From: an uncultured Bacteroidales bacterium
Lineage (GTDB): Bacteria > Bacteroidota > Bacteroidia > Bacteroidales > UBA932
Length of the DNA stretch: 64,000 bases
Assembly: GCA_944322565.1 (NCBI GenBank)
Contig: CALUPG010000007.1
Span: 1-64,000, forward strand
Reading direction: 5' to 3'
Shown here: one piece after another, positions 62,063 through 64,000 of the stretch
Layout: each line of letters begins with the position of its first letter
Position numbering within the stretch: position 1 is the first letter of the stretch
The notes under the pieces: model-generated
The model's database searches: none
What the model saw: only the letters and a program-made list of their open reading frames with translations
What the model was told of the DNA's origin: nothing
Program-made: the position numbers and the translations under genes

Positions 62063-62095
62063 GTATTTCTCAATGATCCTGCTCTGAATAGAAAT
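62063..62095 (-). repeat. Central hsdS inverted repeat, right copy
   Basis: Reverse-complement partner of 58475-58507, identical over 33 bases, inside the silent copy. Confidence 0.92.
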
Positions 62096-62609
62096 GCGGT
62101 CATCTATTAGCTGGAATAGCGTTGCAATCTTTTTCTGTTCCATCTTTTGAGGAATTGAAACAGAAATTTTACCCATTTCATTTTGAGATAAGGTAGGAAC
62201 AGCACCTCCTACCGTTATTCTTTTTATAGCATTTTGAAATTTATATGCGCTTAGAATTTGGCCAAGAAGAAAACTGTTACATTTTATGTTTTTCAGTACA
62301 ACCAACTGTGGATTTAGGGTAGTTTCACATAAAATGTTATCCACATATGCGACCTTACCAACAGTTGAGCCTGTTTTTACAAATACTATATCGCCTACAA
62401 AAACTTTTATTTCAGGAGATTCTTCATACTTGAAATAGTTAATGTAGGTATTGTCTTTATCATAAGAGAGTCTATTGTCTGTTATATTTGAAGGGCTTAG
62501 GGCTATAGCACCAGTTCCTTTTTCTACAATGTCCTGGATAGTATATCCTCTAAAACCAATCCTTCCTACTATGTTGCATATTTCTGCTAAAGCACATTTT
62601 TCCCACTCC

Positions 62610-62659
62610 TCTGTAAACTCCGGGAAACGCAGCGCCGGGACATTTCCTTTAGACGGGGC
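62610..62659 (-). repeat. Outer hsdS inverted repeat, right copy
   Basis: Reverse-complement partner of 57926-57975, 49 of 50 bases identical, 79 bases before the recombinase gene. Confidence 0.92.
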
Positions 62660-62738
62660 TATTTTGATTTTTGTTTATTATGGTGAATCTTTAAATGATT
62701 AGTTTCCTCAATTCGCTAATGCAATAAATTCAGGAATT

Positions 62739-63665
62739 ATGAACACTAAAACATTCAGAGAAATTGCGGCGGCTTGGAAAGAGTACAAGCGGCCTTATGT
62801 GAAGCAGTCGACGATGGCGGCTTATGTGTTAATCTTGGAGAACCACATTCTTCCTTACTTCGGGGACGGCGGTTCACTCCATGAACAGGAGGTGCAGGCA
62901 TTTGTCTTGCAGAAGTTGGAAAACGGATTGAGCGCCAAGACAGTCAAGGATATTCTGATAGTCATGAAAATGGTGATGAAGTTCGGGGTCAAAAATGAGT
63001 GGATGAGCTATTACGAATGGGATATAAAGTATCCTACGACCTCCTCCAGAAAGGAACTGGAGGTGCTGTCTGTCAGCAATCACAGAAAGATACTGAATTA
63101 CATCCAAAGCCACTTTACTTTTACCGGGCTCGGTATCTACATAAGCCTGAGTACCGGAATGCGCATCGGCGAAATATGCGCATTGAAATGGAGCGACATC
63201 AATGTGACGGACGGGACTATAATTGTCAGCCGCACCATTGAGCGCATTTATATCATTGAGGGAGAGAAAAAACACACGGAACTCGTCATCAACACTCCCA
63301 AAACCCAAAACTCCTGCCGGGAAATACCCATGAGCAAAGAATTGCTTGCCATAATCAAGCCGCTGAAAAAGGTAGTCAATGAAGATTTCTATGTGCTTAC
63401 AAATGATGAGCGTCCGACAGAGCCGCGCACATACCGCAATTATTACAACAGTCTCATGGAGAAGCTCTCCATCCCCAAATTGAAATATCACGGCCTGCGC
63501 CACAGCTTCGCCACCCGTTGCATTGAAGCCGGATGTGACTATAAGACCGTAAGCGTACTGTTGGGGCACTCCAACATTTCAACTACGCTTAACCTGTATG
63601 TTCATCCGAACATGGAACAGAAAAAGCGTTGCATCAGCAGAATGTTCAAGTCATTGGGAAAATGA
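62739..63665 (+). CDS. Tyrosine recombinase, probable hsdS invertase
   Basis: 308 residues with a SAM-like core-binding domain (about 1-105: FREIAAAWKEYKRPYVKQST) and a complete catalytic domain: Arg142 (STGMRIGEICALKW), Lys188 (TPKTQ), His251/Arg254 (HGLRH), His277 (GHSNIS) and nucleophile Tyr287 (LNLYVHPNM). It lies just outside the outer inverted repeat, so it is not itself inverted. Recombinases of this type beside hsdS clusters in Bacteroides drive specificity switching. No exact -7 element was seen in the 70 bases upstream. Confidence 0.88.
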   Translation: MNTKTFREIAAAWKEYKRPYVKQSTMAAYVLILENHILPYFGDGGSLHEQEVQAFVLQKLENGLSAKTVKDILIVMKMVMKFGVKNEWMSYYEWDIKYPTTSSRKELEVLSVSNHRKILNYIQSHFTFTGLGIYISLSTGMRIGEICALKWSDINVTDGTIIVSRTIERIYIIEGEKKHTELVINTPKTQNSCREIPMSKELLAIIKPLKKVVNEDFYVLTNDERPTEPRTYRNYYNSLMEKLSIPKLKYHGLRHSFATRCIEAGCDYKTVSVLLGHSNISTTLNLYVHPNMEQKKRCISRMFKSLGK

Positions 63666-63708
63666 AAGGCAGCAGGGTCAGCACACCGGGCATATCCATT
63701 GAAATCCA

Positions 63709-64000
63709 TCACGCAAAGATTTCCGTCAGGATATTGACAGCCGCGGAGCACATGATGTCCCCGGAGAAAGACTTTGATGGAATCATATTGATGACTTTGG
63801 TGGCGCCGTGCATGTCAGGCAGGGAAATCCTGAGGAGGGACTTGTCGGAGAGTTCATTTCTTGCGGCATGACGCGGGAGGAGGCCGACAATTCCCGGAGA
63901 GGACTTGACAAGAGACTTCACGGCTTCGGCGGAAGGAGAGCGGAAGACAATCTTGTGGGATATCTCTTCAAACGGGACAAGGCCGTCCATGCAGTCGTCG
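63709..64000 (-). CDS. Probable LysR-type regulator, C-terminal part (runs off the window)
   Basis: The frame is open to the window edge and ends AAVNILTEIFA. The 96 residues visible contain SAEAVKSLVKSSPGIVGLLP and HAARNELSDKSLLRISLPD, which fit the last beta-alpha units of a LysR substrate-binding domain (G-x-x-LLP then arm ending in L-R-I). The DNA-binding part lies beyond the window. It is convergent with the recombinase, 43 bases apart. Another periplasmic-binding-like protein is possible. Confidence 0.45.
   Translation of the reverse strand, partial: DDCMDGLVPFEEISHKIVFRSPSAEAVKSLVKSSPGIVGLLPRHAARNELSDKSLLRISLPDMHGATKVINMIPSKSFSGDIMCSAAVNILTEIFA

Larger units (their letters stand above)
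61466..62662 (-). pseudogene. Silent full-length hsdS copy without a start codon
   Basis: On the minus strand an uninterrupted frame of about 398 codons runs from inside the outer repeat ([19 protein letters not shown]) through a first domain unlike that of the active gene (ICNIVGRIGFRGYTIQDIV), the identical central helix [11 protein letters not shown], a second domain, and ends QYLLSQMFI. Upstream of the repeat the frame has no ATG and no promoter, so it cannot be made in this orientation. Inversion through the 50-bp repeats would attach it to the active 5' end in frame. A GTG at 62344 is an unlikely start. Confidence 0.85.

Noticed and set aside
52371..63665. Flanking direct repeats marking the restriction island as an integrated element
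   Set aside because: I compared the nifJ side and the recombinase side by eye and saw no convincing direct repeat; the recombinase is better explained as the hsdS invertase.

Overview
The window is from the chromosome of an anaerobic Bacteroidota species, most probably a Bacteroidales. Three things point there. The recurring promoter is the Bacteroidota sigma signature, TAnnTTTG at -7, in the best cases with TTTG 18-20 bases upstream. The protein families are typical of the phylum: a TonB receptor followed by DUF6850- and DUF4876-type genes, BACON domains, a GSCFA protein, a DUF4301 protein and a GH84 hexosaminidase. Energy metabolism rests on ferredoxin-linked 2-oxoacid oxidoreductases (a four-gene kor/vor operon and a one-chain pyruvate:ferredoxin oxidoreductase).

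Layout. 0-6.4 kb: a four-gene outer-membrane locus (TonB receptor, small lipoprotein, beta-barrel protein, BACON/DUF4876 lipoprotein) with translationally coupled genes. 6.5-7.2 kb: an integrase remnant beside tRNA-Gly(CCC). 7.3-10.9 kb: aquaporin, then the 2-oxoacid:ferredoxin oxidoreductase operon. 10.9-13.3 kb: a ZapB-like coiled-coil gene, zapA, a probable 6S RNA whose closing stem overlaps the zapA stop, and rny. 13.4-26.2 kb: dsbD, a metallophosphatase/5'-nucleotidase, an omega-amidase-like nitrilase, a GSCFA protein, an ABC transporter with a GntR regulator, ffh, lysA and a deoxyhypusine-synthase-like gene. 26.3-33.6 kb: a membrane AraC regulator, a lipoprotein, DUF4301, GH84 and an aminotransferase. 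33.7-41.2 kb: a minus-strand run reading pdxA, rnhA, glycosyltransferase, rfbA, rfbC, lipoprotein, rfbD, rfbB, beta-barrel protein, which includes the complete dTDP-L-rhamnose pathway. 41.3-48.6 kb: recG, a WYL regulator, an S9 peptidase, a GC-rich repeat stretch, tRNA-Arg(CCG) and fabD. 48.8-52.3 kb: nifJ/por.

Accessory island, 52.4-63.7 kb. This is the most interesting part: a type I restriction-modification locus built as a DNA-inversion switch. hsdR and hsdM are followed by a gene for an ORF6N (KilA-N-like) protein with a PLD-like C-terminus, then by the hsdS at the expression site. Downstream lie a half-length silent hsdS cassette (minus), a Fic gene (minus), a second half cassette (plus), a full-length hsdS with no start codon (minus), and a tyrosine recombinase. 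A 50-bp inverted repeat (49/50 identical) lies at the two hsdS 5' ends, and a 33-bp perfect inverted repeat lies in the central conserved helix of both genes. Short in-frame homologies sit at the edges of the half cassettes. Two first target-recognition domains and four second ones are present, so up to eight HsdS proteins could be assembled. The Fic gene lies inside the invertible DNA and has its own promoter next to a perfect 10-bp dyad.

The window ends inside a probable LysR-type regulator on the minus strand. All functional calls come from reading motifs; no database search was run.
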